A stretch of 64,000 nucleotides of DNA from Saccharofermentans sp. (GTDB taxonomy: Bacteria; Bacillota; Clostridia; Saccharofermentanales; Saccharofermentanaceae): NCBI GenBank assembly GCA_024688685.1, contig JAILDX010000026.1, positions 20,359-84,358 on the forward strand. Reading direction: 5' to 3'. A model generated the notes under the pieces. The model was not told where the DNA came from. It saw only the letters and a program-made list of their open reading frames with translations, and searched no databases. Positions within the stretch are counted from its first letter, which is position 1. The number at the start of each line of letters is the position of its first letter. A program made the translations under genes and the position numbers. Below are positions 9,640-18,616 of the stretch, piece by piece.

Positions 9640-12036
9640 TTATGATCCCGTATCTTTCCTAAGACCTGCAGCTTTGGCGAGCATATTCTTGCGCATGCCG
9701 TCAAAATCGACTGTGATCAGAGCATCTCCTCCGACCTTCTCACACTTCAGGATCACGCCATCACCGAATCTGTCATGTACCACACGCATTCCTACGAAGA
9801 TCTCATCAGGTGTAAGACCGCCTTCCTTGGCAGCCTTGACTGTATTCGGCTTCGGTCCTCTGTAAACAGACGCAAGCGAATCGTTGATTGTCCTTCTTGC
9901 CGCCTCTCTTCCCGGTGCAGGCGATGTACCGGACGGAGCAGGTCTCTTATCACCCATCTTATACAGAATATCGCTGCTGATCTCCCTTATAAATCTTGAA
10001 GGATTATTGCTCTGAGTCTGACCGAATATCATTCTCTGCTTTGTCATCATGACAAAAAGATCCTTCTCCGCTCTCGTTATGGCAACGTACATAAGACGTC
10101 TCTCCTCCTCAAGTTCATCCTGGGTCTGGATCGATCTGTAGCTCGGGAAGATCGTCTCCTCAGCGCCTGCAATGAAGACCATTCCAAACTCGAGACCTTT
10201 TGCACTGTGGATCGACATAAGCCTTACATAATCATCAGTCGTATCATCGCGTTCCTCGTCTGTATAGAGCGCGGCATTGGCAACATAGAGAGACAGGATC
10301 CCTTCTGTCGTGTCAGCAGTCGCAAATCCCTGTTCAGCCAGAAGAGCCTTCTCCTCTTCTGTCATCGGCCTTGCTCTGTGGGCATTATCAAACTCGTTTG
10401 CTTCAGTCAGCAACTCCTTCAAGTTCTCGACTCTGTCAACGATCTCACCCTTCTTCTCTCTCTGCGCGATTATCTCGTTGATCATTCCCGATCTGTCCTG
10501 AACATATTCGACAAACCCCGCAAAGTTCATGTTGTCTTCCAGCAGTTTGTCTCTCATCTCTTCAACAAGATCAGTAAACTCCCTGAGCTTGGAACCTGCC
10601 CTCGCAAGTCCTTCATAATCATTGGCATTCTTTGCGATATCAAACAGACTGATGCCCGTCTCTGCACCGATCAGCTTCATCTTGTCCAGAGTGGTGTCAC
10701 CGATACCTCTTCTTGGCACGTTGATAACTCTCTCAAAAGCGATGTTATCGTTACTGTCATTTATGATCCTCAGATATGCCAGAAGGTCCTTGATCTCCTT
10801 ACGGTCATAGAACCTCAGACCGCCATATACCCTGAACGGTATCTCACGCTGTCTTAACGAACTCTCTATTGAACGGGACAGAGCATTGATCCTGTACAGA
10901 ACAGCACAGTCAGAATACTTGTACTTACCCTTCTGAACGGCCTGATTGATCGTCGCCGCGATGAAATCAGCCTCGCCCATCTGGCTGTCGGTATTGACCA
11001 CCACGATCTTGTGCCCCATATCACGTGATGTGCGGAGCTCCTTCTTCTTCCTCTTCTTGTTGTTGGCGATAACCTGATTCGCAGCTTCAAGGATATATCC
11101 CGTGGATCTGTAATTCTCAACGAGCTTGATGACCTTGCATCCCGGAAAATCCTTCTCAAAGTTCAGGATCATCCTGACGTCAGCGCCTCTGAACGAATAG
11201 ATCGACTGGTCGTCATCACCGACAACGCAGATATTGCCAAGCTTCTTAGCCAGCAGCATTACCGCCTTGTACTGCGGAAGGTTCGTATCCTGATACTCAT
11301 CGACCATAATGTACCTGAACTTCTCCTGATACATATCGAGTATCTCAGGATTCTCTTCGAGCAGCCTTACCATATTAAGAAGGATGTCATCAAAATCCAT
11401 CGCGTTATTCTGCAGCAGCTTCTCGTTATACTTCCTGTACACCTTCGCATACACGGTCATGGCATAATCACCTGATGTGCTCTTGCTGTACTCTTCAACG
11501 CCTATCATCTTGTTCTTGGCAGCCGAGATCTCATACTGGATGCTGCGCGCCTTAAACTTCTTCTCGTCGATATCGAGCTCCTTCATTGAATCCTTGACGA
11601 GCTTTGTCTGGTCATCCGAATCGATGATCGTAAAACTCTCCGTGTATCCCAGAAGCTCTGCGTGCTTCCTCAGGATCCTCGAGAAAATGCTGTGAAACGT
11701 GCCACACCATATATACTTCGAACTGTCACCTACAAGGGAAGTGATCCTCTCCCTCATCTCATTGGCAGCCTTATTCGTAAATGTTATGGCAAGGATCTGC
11801 CACGGACGGACCTGATGCTGCTTCATCATGTAGGCGATCCTGTAGGTGATGACCCTCGTCTTGCCTGAGCCTGCGCCGGCAAGTATGAGCAGAGGTCCGT
11901 CAAGGTGTGTTACCGCATCCCTCTGTTCGTCATTAAGACTCTCCAGAAGCTCTGACGCATCCTCTGATGATGATCCTGAGGTGCCTTCGTAGATGCTCCT
12001 GATATCACTGAAAAACTCGTTGCTGTTATCTTCCAA
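9640..12036 (-). CDS. pcrA: ATP-dependent DNA helicase PcrA/UvrD
   Basis: A 798-residue superfamily 1A helicase that unwinds DNA 3' to 5' in repair, rolling-circle replication and conflict resolution. It has the Q-motif (LNDEQRDAV), Walker A AGAGSGKT at residues 53-60, Walker B VDEYQDTN, GDDDQSIYSFRGAD (motif III), LVENYRST and the C-terminal motifs VRLMSIHSAKGLEF and LMYVAITRAEK. The C-terminal tail ends in a Tudor-like segment (GMRVVHDRFGDGVI) that in PcrA contacts RNA polymerase. The start is a TTG preceded by GGAG. It heads the long leftward gene run. Confidence 0.95.
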   Translation of the reverse strand: MEDNSNEFFSDIRSIYEGTSGSSSEDASELLESLNDEQRDAVTHLDGPLLILAGAGSGKTRVITYRIAYMMKQHQVRPWQILAITFTNKAANEMRERITSLVGDSSKYIWCGTFHSIFSRILRKHAELLGYTESFTIIDSDDQTKLVKDSMKELDIDEKKFKARSIQYEISAAKNKMIGVEEYSKSTSGDYAMTVYAKVYRKYNEKLLQNNAMDFDDILLNMVRLLEENPEILDMYQEKFRYIMVDEYQDTNLPQYKAVMLLAKKLGNICVVGDDDQSIYSFRGADVRMILNFEKDFPGCKVIKLVENYRSTGYILEAANQVIANNKKRKKKELRTSRDMGHKIVVVNTDSQMGEADFIAATINQAVQKGKYKYSDCAVLYRINALSRSIESSLRQREIPFRVYGGLRFYDRKEIKDLLAYLRIINDSNDNIAFERVINVPRRGIGDTTLDKMKLIGAETGISLFDIAKNANDYEGLARAGSKLREFTDLVEEMRDKLLEDNMNFAGFVEYVQDRSGMINEIIAQREKKGEIVDRVENLKELLTEANEFDNAHRARPMTEEEKALLAEQGFATADTTEGILSLYVANAALYTDEERDDTTDDYVRLMSIHSAKGLEFGMVFIAGAEETIFPSYRSIQTQDELEEERRLMYVAITRAEKDLFVMMTKQRMIFGQTQSNNPSRFIREISSDILYKMGDKRPAPSGTSPAPGREAARRTINDSLASVYRGPKPNTVKAAKEGGLTPDEIFVGMRVVHDRFGDGVILKCEKVGGDALITVDFDGMRKNMLAKAAGLRKDTGS

Positions 12037-12074
12037 GGTAAGAAATCTCCATAATATCTTTTTATTATTTAATT

Positions 12075-12080
12075 ATTATA
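12075..12080 (-). promoter_or_regulatory. Possible -10 box for pcrA
   Basis: A perfect TATAAT on the minus strand lies about 40 bases before the pcrA start. I see no convincing -35 hexamer 16-18 bases further up, so it is a tentative assignment. The rest of the 135-base gap between ackA and pcrA holds only the ackA terminator. Confidence 0.4.
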
Positions 12081-12115
12081 GCACGGGTTTTATCCTATTA
12101 ATGTCCCACATTAAC

Positions 12116-12147
12116 AAAGGGCTGTCTCATTTCTGAAACAGCCCTTT
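12116..12147 (-). terminator. Terminator after ackA
   Basis: Perfect 10-base arms AAAGGGCTGT and ACAGCCCTTT with a 12-base middle that can extend the stem by three more pairs. It lies 24 bases past the ackA stop. The U-tract is short, being mostly the TTT of the 3' arm, so termination could be incomplete and allow some read-through into pcrA. Confidence 0.75.
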
Positions 12148-12171
12148 AAAAATCTTATCAGCAAAATCTTA

Positions 12172-13362
12172 TCAGTCGATAAGAGCCTTTGTCTCCTGAG
12201 CGATCGCAAGCTCCTCGTTTGTAGGGATAACAACGATCTTAACCTTGGAATCATCTGCACTGATGACTGACTCGGAACGGTTGCCGTCGTTCTTTGAAGG
12301 ATCGATCTTCGCGCCGATGAATGCGAGAGGCTCGATCATCTGCTCTCTGATCTTCCATGTGTTCTCACCGATACCTGCCGTAAAGACGATAACATCAACA
12401 CCGCCCATAGCTGCAGCATAGGAACCGATGATCTTCTGGCCCTGATATACGAACATATCAAGTGCGAGCTGAGCGCGCTCGTTGCCCTCGTTTGCTGCCT
12501 TCTCAAGATCACGGAAGTCTGAACCGACACCTGAAATTCCGAGAACTCCGCTCTTCTTGTTCATAAGAGTATCCATCTCCTCAGCTGTCTTGCCCTCTCT
12601 CTTCTGGATGAAAGGAACGATAGCTGGATCGATGTCACCTGTTCTCGTACCCATGCAGATACCTGCGAGAGGTGTAAGACCCATTGATGTATCAACGCAC
12701 TTGCCGTCCTTAACAGCTGCAAAAGAAGAACCGTTGCCGAGGTGGCATGTGATCATCTTGAGACCCTCAGCCTCAAGTCCCAGGAACTCCCTTGCACGCT
12801 TTGAAACATATCTGTGACTTGTTCCGTGGAAGCCGTATCTTCTGATGGAGTACTTCTCATAGTACTCATAAGGAAGAGCATACATAAATGCCTTCGGGGG
12901 CATTGTCTGATGGAATGCCGTATCGAAAACTGCTACCTGGGGTGTACCTGCAGGAAGTGCAGCCTCACAAGCCTCGATACCGATAAGGTTAGCGGGATTG
13001 TGGAGAGGACCGAGATCGAAACACTCTCTGATAACTCTCTTAACATCGTCATTAACGATAACTGACTCGCTGTAGTACTTACCTGCATGGAGAACTCTGT
13101 GACCTACTGCTGCGATCTCGGAAACATCCTTGATAACGCCTGTCTCAGGATCTGTGAGCTGATCGAGAACGAGCTTTACTGCAGCCTTGTGATCAGGAAG
13201 TGCAACATCCTTGTTGAGATCTGCGCTGCTTGTCTTGTAAGAAAGCTTTCCGTCGATACCGATACGGTCTGCATTACCCTTTGCGAGTACTGTGCCGTTG
13301 TCGATGTCAAAGAGCTGGAACTTGCAGGAAGAGCTTCCGCAGTTGATTACCAAAATATTCAT
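12172..13362 (-). CDS. ackA: Acetate kinase
   Basis: Converts acetyl phosphate and ADP to acetate and ATP, the substrate-level phosphorylation step of acetate fermentation. The 396-residue length is standard. The N-terminal phosphate-binding motif GSSSCKFQLFD, the central GFHGTSHRYVS, the nucleotide-site segment LGNGSSFAAV and the C-terminal FTAGIGENTW are all intact. It follows pta by 21 bases with no terminator between, so the two are cotranscribed, and the promoter lies upstream of pta. Ordinary in every visible respect. Confidence 0.97.
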   Translation of the reverse strand: MNILVINCGSSSCKFQLFDIDNGTVLAKGNADRIGIDGKLSYKTSSADLNKDVALPDHKAAVKLVLDQLTDPETGVIKDVSEIAAVGHRVLHAGKYYSESVIVNDDVKRVIRECFDLGPLHNPANLIGIEACEAALPAGTPQVAVFDTAFHQTMPPKAFMYALPYEYYEKYSIRRYGFHGTSHRYVSKRAREFLGLEAEGLKMITCHLGNGSSFAAVKDGKCVDTSMGLTPLAGICMGTRTGDIDPAIVPFIQKREGKTAEEMDTLMNKKSGVLGISGVGSDFRDLEKAANEGNERAQLALDMFVYQGQKIIGSYAAAMGGVDVIVFTAGIGENTWKIREQMIEPLAFIGAKIDPSKNDGNRSESVISADDSKVKIVVIPTNEELAIAQETKALID

Positions 13363-13383
13363 ATTGATTCTACCTCCGTTATA

Positions 13384-14382
13384 TCAGCCCTGTGCCTGAG
13401 CCTGTACTGCTGTAATAGCGATAACACCAACGATATCCTTTGCAGAGCATCCTCTGGAAAGATCGTTAACGGGCTTTGCAATACCCTGGCACATAGGTCC
13501 GTAAGCCTCAGCCTTAGCAAGTCTCTGAACGAGCTTATAGCCGATGTTGCCTGCGTCGAGGTCGGGGAAGATAAGAACATTAGCCTTGCCTGCAACCTTT
13601 GAATCAGGAGCTTTTGAAGCGCCGATCGAAGGTACCATTGCAGCGTCTGCCTGAAGCTCACCGTCGATAGCGAACTGAGGATACTGCTCCTTTGCGATCT
13701 TTGTTGCCTCAACAACCTTTGTAACGTCATCGTGCTTTGCTGAACCCATTGATGAGTGTGAGAGCATAGCAACAACAGGATCCTTGCCTACGAGAAGCTT
13801 GAATGACTCTGCGGAAGAACCTGCGATAGCAGCGAGCTCCTCAGGGTTGGGATTCTGATTAAGTCCGCAGTCACCGAATACGAATGTGCCGTTGTCGCCC
13901 ATGTCGCAGTCCGGAACTACCATTACGAAGAAAGCCGAAACAAGCTTTGTGCCGGGCTTTGTCTTGATGATCTGAAGTGAAGGTCTCAGCGTATTAGCTG
14001 TTGAGTGGCAAGCACCGGAAACGATTCCGTCACCGTCGCCCATCTTGACCATCATGCAGGCATAGTACATATAATCGCCGAGAACTGTCTCTCTTGCCTG
14101 CTCAGGTGTCATACCCTTTGCCTTACGGAGTTCATAGAACTCGTTTACATAAGTATCTGTCTTCTCATTCTTGAAAGGATCGATGATCGTTGCCTTTGAG
14201 ATATCAAGTCCTTCACTGTTAGCAGCAACCTCTTCAGGGGTACCGATGATAACAAGGTCAGCAATGTCCTCTGCGAGGATCTCAGCAGCTGCCTCAAATG
14301 TTCTGCGGTCCATTGATTCGGGAAGGATGATCGTCTTCTTGTCGGCCTTTGCACGGGCCTTGATGTCGTCAATAAATGCCAT
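13384..14382 (-). CDS. pta: Phosphate acetyltransferase
   Basis: Transfers acetyl from acetyl-CoA to phosphate, giving acetyl phosphate for acetate kinase. 332 residues, the short clostridial form without extra N-terminal domains. Landmarks are GDGDGIVSGACHSTANTLRP, FVFGDCGLNQNPNPEELA, MLSHSSMGSAKHDDV and the C-terminal NVLIFPDLDAGNIGYKLVQR segment. The ATG is preceded by an AGAGG site about 8 bases away. It is the first gene of the pta-ackA operon and has a near-consensus promoter overlapping the end of the upstream gene. Confidence 0.97.
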   Translation of the reverse strand: MAFIDDIKARAKADKKTIILPESMDRRTFEAAAEILAEDIADLVIIGTPEEVAANSEGLDISKATIIDPFKNEKTDTYVNEFYELRKAKGMTPEQARETVLGDYMYYACMMVKMGDGDGIVSGACHSTANTLRPSLQIIKTKPGTKLVSAFFVMVVPDCDMGDNGTFVFGDCGLNQNPNPEELAAIAGSSAESFKLLVGKDPVVAMLSHSSMGSAKHDDVTKVVEATKIAKEQYPQFAIDGELQADAAMVPSIGASKAPDSKVAGKANVLIFPDLDAGNIGYKLVQRLAKAEAYGPMCQGIAKPVNDLSRGCSAKDIVGVIAITAVQAQAQG

Positions 14383-14440
14383 TTTCTTTGCCTCTGAAAT
14401 AATAGATTTTGTGTTTGAAGTTAATTACACACTAGGAAAA

Positions 14441-14469
14441 ATTATACTCTTTTAGTGCTCTGTTTTCAA
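14441..14469 (-). promoter_or_regulatory. Sigma-A promoter for pta-ackA
   Basis: On the minus strand, TTGAAA (14464-14469) and TATAAT (14441-14446) are separated by exactly 17 bases. The -35 box overlaps the last codons of the upstream gene at 14466, so this promoter is embedded at the gene junction. The untranslated leader would be about 50 bases. Confidence 0.85.
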
Positions 14470-15686
14470 ACGGCAAACGAGCCATTTACTGTAAGATATG
14501 TCCTGACATTCTCATCTCCGTAGAAAACATATCTTCCGTTCTCGTTGCGGAACATCAAATAGATGGCTCTGCTCTCCTTTTTTGTAGCCACTCTGACTGA
14601 CATTATCCTGCATACGGTCTTGAAAAGATCGTTATCATTCTTAAACCTCGCAAGAGTCAGAACATCACAGTACGAGCCCTGGATCTCGTTCCCTCCGGTA
14701 AGCCCCGTGGTAATAACGTAGCTCCCGTAAAGGATCGTGTCATTGATGAGATTAGTCTTGAACTGGTAATAGACACCGTCCGGCAGGAGATCTACTGCCG
14801 CCAGATTTATCATCGTCTTTATCGAATCAGCGACGGATATGGATGCCGCCCCGTTGCCGGCGTAGATATAGACTGTCCCGCCTGCATCAGATGTCGTATA
14901 AGCAAATGCATAATAAGGAATATCCTCCGAAGCCAGAGCCCCTGTCACGATATCCTTATACCTGTCAAATGTCCCGACGGGCAACAGATCATTGCGCTCG
15001 AGATTGGAGATAAGCTCAAGATCTATATCCGATATCTTCACTCCCTCGAAATCGAATACTGTCTCACTGTCAGTCTCTGTCTCATACGAGGTACTTGACA
15101 GACCTTCCTCCCTGATGTTTCCCGAGGCATCAAAGACCTTATCTATAAGCGTCTTTATATTCTCGAGATCCTCCGGATTTCCATATGCGCTGTAATATTC
15201 AACATAAGCTTCGAGGAAAACCAGCTCGTCGCTGTTAGTGTACGAGCTGTCATTGCGGTCATCAGAATAGACGGCGGCACGGTAAGATCCGTCCTCATTC
15301 CTGAAATCCGCATTTATCTTCTTAATAAGACTCTTTGAGGAACCGCGGTCGCTGTCTGCGAGGTATTTGCAGAGAAGGAGCGCCTGGTCCTTAAGCAGGA
15401 ACTTGCCGGACGGAACCGCTTCCTGCGTTGCAAGTCTGCCCTCAAGCATATAATCGGACATGACATATCCGTCTTCGATCAGGATATTGTTGATCCTGCG
15501 CCACATATATGATGGCATTATGCTGTTATCGGCCGCATCATTTCGATATTCCTGGGAGGAGACAGTCTTGTGTCTCAGATCGAGCCTGTGCTGATCGACG
15601 AACACATTGAGATAAACAAGATAGAGCCCGAAAAGGACAGCTGCGGCAGCAACAATGCCGACTATTATGAGAGCTCTCTTCTTCAC
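14466..15686 (-). CDS. Membrane-anchored protein, possibly a GH8-like alpha/alpha-barrel
   Basis: 406 residues with an N-terminal membrane anchor at about residues 4-26 and the rest outside the cell. The body is mostly helical with repeating patterns such as LLKDQALLLCKYL, DELVFLEAYVEYYSAYG and DIDLELISNLERND. These recall six-hairpin glycosidase folds, including family GH8, but I cannot place the catalytic acids with confidence. The start is GTG, preceded by GGAGG about 10 bases upstream. It precedes pta in the same direction, but pta has its own promoter. Treat the function as unknown. Confidence 0.7.
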   Translation of the reverse strand: MKKRALIIVGIVAAAAVLFGLYLVYLNVFVDQHRLDLRHKTVSSQEYRNDAADNSIMPSYMWRRINNILIEDGYVMSDYMLEGRLATQEAVPSGKFLLKDQALLLCKYLADSDRGSSKSLIKKINADFRNEDGSYRAAVYSDDRNDSSYTNSDELVFLEAYVEYYSAYGNPEDLENIKTLIDKVFDASGNIREEGLSSTSYETETDSETVFDFEGVKISDIDLELISNLERNDLLPVGTFDRYKDIVTGALASEDIPYYAFAYTTSDAGGTVYIYAGNGAASISVADSIKTMINLAAVDLLPDGVYYQFKTNLINDTILYGSYVITTGLTGGNEIQGSYCDVLTLARFKNDNDLFKTVCRIMSVRVATKKESRAIYLMFRNENGRYVFYGDENVRTYLTVNGSFAV

Positions 15687-15738
15687 CTTTACCTCTGCCT
15701 CCGAAATCAGAATACAACCATTTTACCAAATTAACAGT

Positions 15739-15744
15739 TATAAT
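15739..15744 (+). promoter_or_regulatory. -10 box of tmcAL, placed for leaderless transcription
   Basis: A perfect TATAAT ends 7 bases before the ATG of tmcAL. Initiation at the usual distance would begin the mRNA at, or one base before, the start codon. No Shine-Dalgarno sequence is present. The -35 region is poor, so activity is uncertain. Confidence 0.5.
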
Positions 15745-15751
15745 GTTAACT

Positions 15752-17005
15752 ATGAGAGTAATCGCGATAATTGCTGAATACAATCCCTTTCACAAAGGGC
15801 ACGAATACCTGATAAGAAGAGCACGGGAAGCCGTGGGTGATCCCAGGGCCTTAGTCCTCAGTATCATGTCAGGACCTTTTACGCAACGTGGTCTTCCCGC
15901 CTGTGCACCAAAGTCAGTGCGTGCAAAGCAGGCGTTGAAGTGCGGTTCTGATGTAGTCCTGGAACTGCCTTTCGAGTGGGCGTGTGCCCCTGCGAACGAG
16001 TTCGCGGAAGGCGCGGTCCTGACCCTGATGAAGACGGGTGTTGTCACAGATATCGCTTTCGGGGTGGAAAGTGATGACTCCGGAATAATGGAGGCACTGT
16101 CTGACCCGGCTCTTTATGAGTCGGAATCATTTACAACAGCTCTCAGGGATAACCTGTCAGCCGGGATGAACTTCCCCAGGTCAAGGGCTGAAGCTGCCGC
16201 ATCATGTCTTGAAGGATTTGACCGGGAGGCTGTAAGGAACTGTCTTCACTCCCCCAATTCCATCCTCGCTGTGGAATATCTCAGAGCGATAAAAAAGTTT
16301 GGCGCAAAGTTTAATGTCCATATGATAAAGCGCGTGGGTCAAGACTATTCATCTGACGATGTTAATGACACGTCAGGGTTCATGTCGGCAAGCGCTGTAA
16401 GAAAGATAATAAACGGCTGTGACTCGGTAAGTGCGGTTGCAAGCGGCATTGCGGGAAAGCTGCCCGACAGGTCGGCTGCCGTCATGCTCGCAGGATTGTC
16501 AGCGGGTGATTTCTCTCCCTGCAATCTTGATAAGTATATTATCCGTGCCGTAACGTCGCCTTCTGACGATATCTCATCCGTCAGGTTCATGGGTGACGGC
16601 CTTGACGGTCACATAAGGAACACATTTGAAAAGCTCAGGGCAGACGATATGTCATTCGGGAAGGTGTCCTCCTCCCTGTATACAAAACATTTCGCGATGC
16701 CGAGGATATACAGGGCCCTCACGATGATGATGATGGATGTCAAGGCAGATGCTGTCTCGTATGAGCCAAGGTATATACGCGTACTCGGGTTTAACCACGA
16801 GGGCCGCTACTGTCTGAAGATAATGGGCAAGTGTGCGAAGCTTCCCATAATACATAACCAGTCCGACTTTCTTGAGCATTTCTCGTCGGATCCCGATCTT
16901 GAGCGGTCTGCGAGACTCGGTCTTGCGGCCGACGACCTGGCCGGGACGTTTATGGGGATCAGTCCCGCTTCCACCTGGGACATACCTCCCGTCATCGTAA
17001 AATAG
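15752..17005 (+). CDS. tmcAL: tRNA(Met) cytidine acetate ligase, TmcAL (YlbM) family
   Basis: A 417-residue nucleotidyltransferase-like enzyme that makes N4-acetylcytidine at the wobble base of elongator tRNA-Met using acetate and ATP. The N-terminus (VIAIIAEYNPFHKGHEYLI) holds the HxGH nucleotide-binding motif. SIMSGPFTQRG and DVVLELPFEWACAPANEFAEG are family hallmarks. The ATG at 15752 was chosen because the protein's conserved N-terminus begins there. An in-frame ATG at 15743 lies inside the -10 box and cannot be used from that promoter. No ribosome binding site precedes either one. Confidence 0.93.
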   Translation: MRVIAIIAEYNPFHKGHEYLIRRAREAVGDPRALVLSIMSGPFTQRGLPACAPKSVRAKQALKCGSDVVLELPFEWACAPANEFAEGAVLTLMKTGVVTDIAFGVESDDSGIMEALSDPALYESESFTTALRDNLSAGMNFPRSRAEAAASCLEGFDREAVRNCLHSPNSILAVEYLRAIKKFGAKFNVHMIKRVGQDYSSDDVNDTSGFMSASAVRKIINGCDSVSAVASGIAGKLPDRSAAVMLAGLSAGDFSPCNLDKYIIRAVTSPSDDISSVRFMGDGLDGHIRNTFEKLRADDMSFGKVSSSLYTKHFAMPRIYRALTMMMMDVKADAVSYEPRYIRVLGFNHEGRYCLKIMGKCAKLPIIHNQSDFLEHFSSDPDLERSARLGLAADDLAGTFMGISPASTWDIPPVIVK

Positions 17006-17006
17006 A

Positions 17007-17032
17007 CAAAAAAATGCCGCTGCATCAGCGGC
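17007..17032 (-). terminator. Terminator after rpsT
   Basis: A hairpin of GCCGCTG, loop CAT, CAGCGGC (17016-17032) is followed on the minus strand by seven U residues. It lies 25 bases past the rpsT stop and directly abuts the tmcAL stop, so it may also stop converging transcripts. Confidence 0.9.
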
Positions 17033-17056
17033 TCATTTGTTAGTTGCTTTTTAAGA

Positions 17057-17314
17057 TTACTTAGCAGCGTTAGCAGCCTTAGCGATCCTTGACTTCTTCC
17101 TTGCAGCAGCCTGCTTGCTGATGTGACCCTTTGCTGCAGCCTGGTCCAATGTCTTCTGAACATTCTTCAGTGTCTCGGGAGTTGCCTCACCTGCAGCTAC
17201 GGAAGCCTTAGCCTTTTTAACAGTCGTGCGGATCTCGCTCTTCTTCATCTTGTTAGCAGCTGTCTTCTTATCAGTTACGTTTACACGCTTGATAGCTGAC
17301 TTAATGTTAGGCAT
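17057..17314 (-). CDS. rpsT: 30S ribosomal protein S20
   Basis: An 85-residue, very basic primary 16S rRNA-binding protein of the small subunit. The N-terminus MPNIKSAIKRV and the C-terminal KGHISKQAAARKKSR pattern are diagnostic. The ATG at 17312-17314 is preceded by GGAGG. A reading frame extending five codons further upstream is not used, since it would include the ribosome binding site. It is a single-gene unit with its own promoter and terminator. Confidence 0.97.
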   Translation of the reverse strand: MPNIKSAIKRVNVTDKKTAANKMKKSEIRTTVKKAKASVAAGEATPETLKNVQKTLDQAAAKGHISKQAAARKKSRIAKAANAAK

Positions 17315-17355
17315 TTGTATCTCCTCCATACCATATTTTGATTTTTAACCCGATA

Positions 17356-17384
17356 AGTCTATCACGATTGATTTTGATTATCAA
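17356..17384 (-). promoter_or_regulatory. Sigma-A promoter for rpsT
   Basis: On the minus strand, TTGATA (17379-17384) and TAGACT (17356-17361) have a 17-base spacer. The site lies just after the stop of the rRNA methyltransferase gene and gives a leader of about 35 bases with a GGAGG site. Confidence 0.75.
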
Positions 17385-17387
17385 TAG

Positions 17388-18110
17388 CTATTTTTGCATA
17401 AATGCACTCTTTGTTGCCTCATACAGGCCAATACTCGTCGCAATTGGCAGATTCAGGCTGTCTATCGCGTCCGTATGCTCGATCCTCACCGGGGTTCCGA
17501 CGTCCTTGTACTCCGGAGGAAGCCCTGTCGCCTCATTGCCCATAACCAGGCTGAACGGGCTCTTTATCTCAGTCTCCTGAAGCAGAACGCTCCCGTCGAG
17601 CATAAAGGGATACAGATTATTCCCGGGAAATCTCTTCCTGTACTCCTCAAAGCCCGCGAAAACCTCAACCTTCACCCTGGCAAGCGCACCCATCGATGCC
17701 CTCACGGTCTTGGGATCATAATGATCCGCCGCAGGCGGTATCACCGCGATGTTCGTCACACCGAAACCGGCGCACGACCTGATGATCGTCCCGAGATTGC
17801 CGCTGTTGGAAGGATTGACGAGGACAACATGGTCTCCCGCATCTATCTTCATATCTTTCTTCCTGATCACACCGATCACGAAACAGTTCTCTTTCTGGGA
17901 CAGGATATTGAAAGGCTTAACATCAGTCGACACCTCAATCCCGTTCCCTCTGCAGATCTTCAGGATGTCTTCTTTTGCACTGCTGTCGAAACCCGGATGA
18001 AGTATAACGCTCTCAATGTCCTCCGGGCATCTTAAGAGAAACTCCATGGTCACAGTGGCACCAAGAGAATAAGAAATCCCGCCTTCTTTGCGATATCTGC
18101 TCACTTTCAT
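17388..18110 (-). CDS. TrmH/SpoU-family RNA 2'-O-methyltransferase
   Basis: 240 residues. Transfers a methyl group from S-adenosylmethionine to a ribose 2'-OH of tRNA or rRNA. The three SPOUT motifs are clear: NPSNSGNLGTIIRSC (motif 1), FSLVMGNEATGLPPEY (motif 2) and DSLNLPIATSIGLYEA (motif 3), which form the trefoil knot. A substrate-binding N-terminal domain precedes them. The target base is not predictable. No clear Shine-Dalgarno sequence precedes the ATG. It is transcribed leftward, away from the DUF4870 gene. Confidence 0.9.
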   Translation of the reverse strand: MKVSRYRKEGGISYSLGATVTMEFLLRCPEDIESVILHPGFDSSAKEDILKICRGNGIEVSTDVKPFNILSQKENCFVIGVIRKKDMKIDAGDHVVLVNPSNSGNLGTIIRSCAGFGVTNIAVIPPAADHYDPKTVRASMGALARVKVEVFAGFEEYRKRFPGNNLYPFMLDGSVLLQETEIKSPFSLVMGNEATGLPPEYKDVGTPVRIEHTDAIDSLNLPIATSIGLYEATKSAFMQK

Positions 18111-18129
18111 AATTTAGACCCGCTTTTTA

Positions 18130-18157
18130 TTGATATTTAAGACATTTGTGTTATTAT
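18130..18157 (+). promoter_or_regulatory. Probable promoter for the DUF4870 gene
   Basis: TTGATA (18130-18135), a 16-base spacer and TATTAT (18152-18157) point rightward. The start codon is about 30 bases downstream with a TGGAGGG ribosome binding site. Confidence 0.6.
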
Positions 18158-18187
18158 AACCTTAATTCTTTATTTTGGAGGGTTAAT

Positions 18188-18559
18188 ATGGAAAATAATG
18201 AACAGTACAATGATCCTACAATGATGGATCCCGCAGCTGGTTACACAGGTGAACCCACAGGTTCTGAGAAGGCTTTCGCAGTTCTTGCTTATTTCGGTCT
18301 CCTCTGGCTCATCGGTCTCCTTAAGGCTCCTGAGAAGGATACAGCTTATGTAAAGAACCACGTTAACAACGGTATCATCCTGACGATCATTGGTGTCGCT
18401 TCCGGTGTTGTCGCTGCAATCCCCGTTATCGGCTGGATCGTTGCAGCTGTTGTAGGAGTTGCTACAATCGTATTTTCTATCATCGGTATCGTAAAGGCTT
18501 GCCAGAATCAGACATACCTTTTCCCTGTTATCGGTGAGAAGTTCATCCTGATCAAGTAA
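18188..18559 (+). CDS. DUF4870 (Tic20-like) small membrane protein
   Basis: A 123-residue protein with an acidic, polar N-terminus of about 30 residues and three to four hydrophobic segments. The pattern EKAFAVLAYFGLLWLIGLL, YVKNHVNNGIILTIIG and PVIGWIVAAVVG matches the DUF4870 family, whose role is unknown. The ATG at 18188 was chosen because GGAGGG precedes it; an upstream in-frame ATG lacks a site. A strong terminator follows, so it is a single-gene unit. Confidence 0.8.
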   Translation: MENNEQYNDPTMMDPAAGYTGEPTGSEKAFAVLAYFGLLWLIGLLKAPEKDTAYVKNHVNNGIILTIIGVASGVVAAIPVIGWIVAAVVGVATIVFSIIGIVKACQNQTYLFPVIGEKFILIK

Positions 18560-18582
18560 TCAGTATTTTTCAAAACAGGTCG

Positions 18583-18611
18583 AGGAGTTGCACTTAGTGC
18601 AACTCCTTTTT
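18583..18611 (+). terminator. Terminator after the DUF4870 gene
   Basis: Perfect arms AGGAGTTGCAC and GTGCAACTCCT with the loop TTA, followed by TTTT. It starts 24 bases after the stop codon. Confidence 0.9.
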
Positions 18612-18616
18612 ATGTG

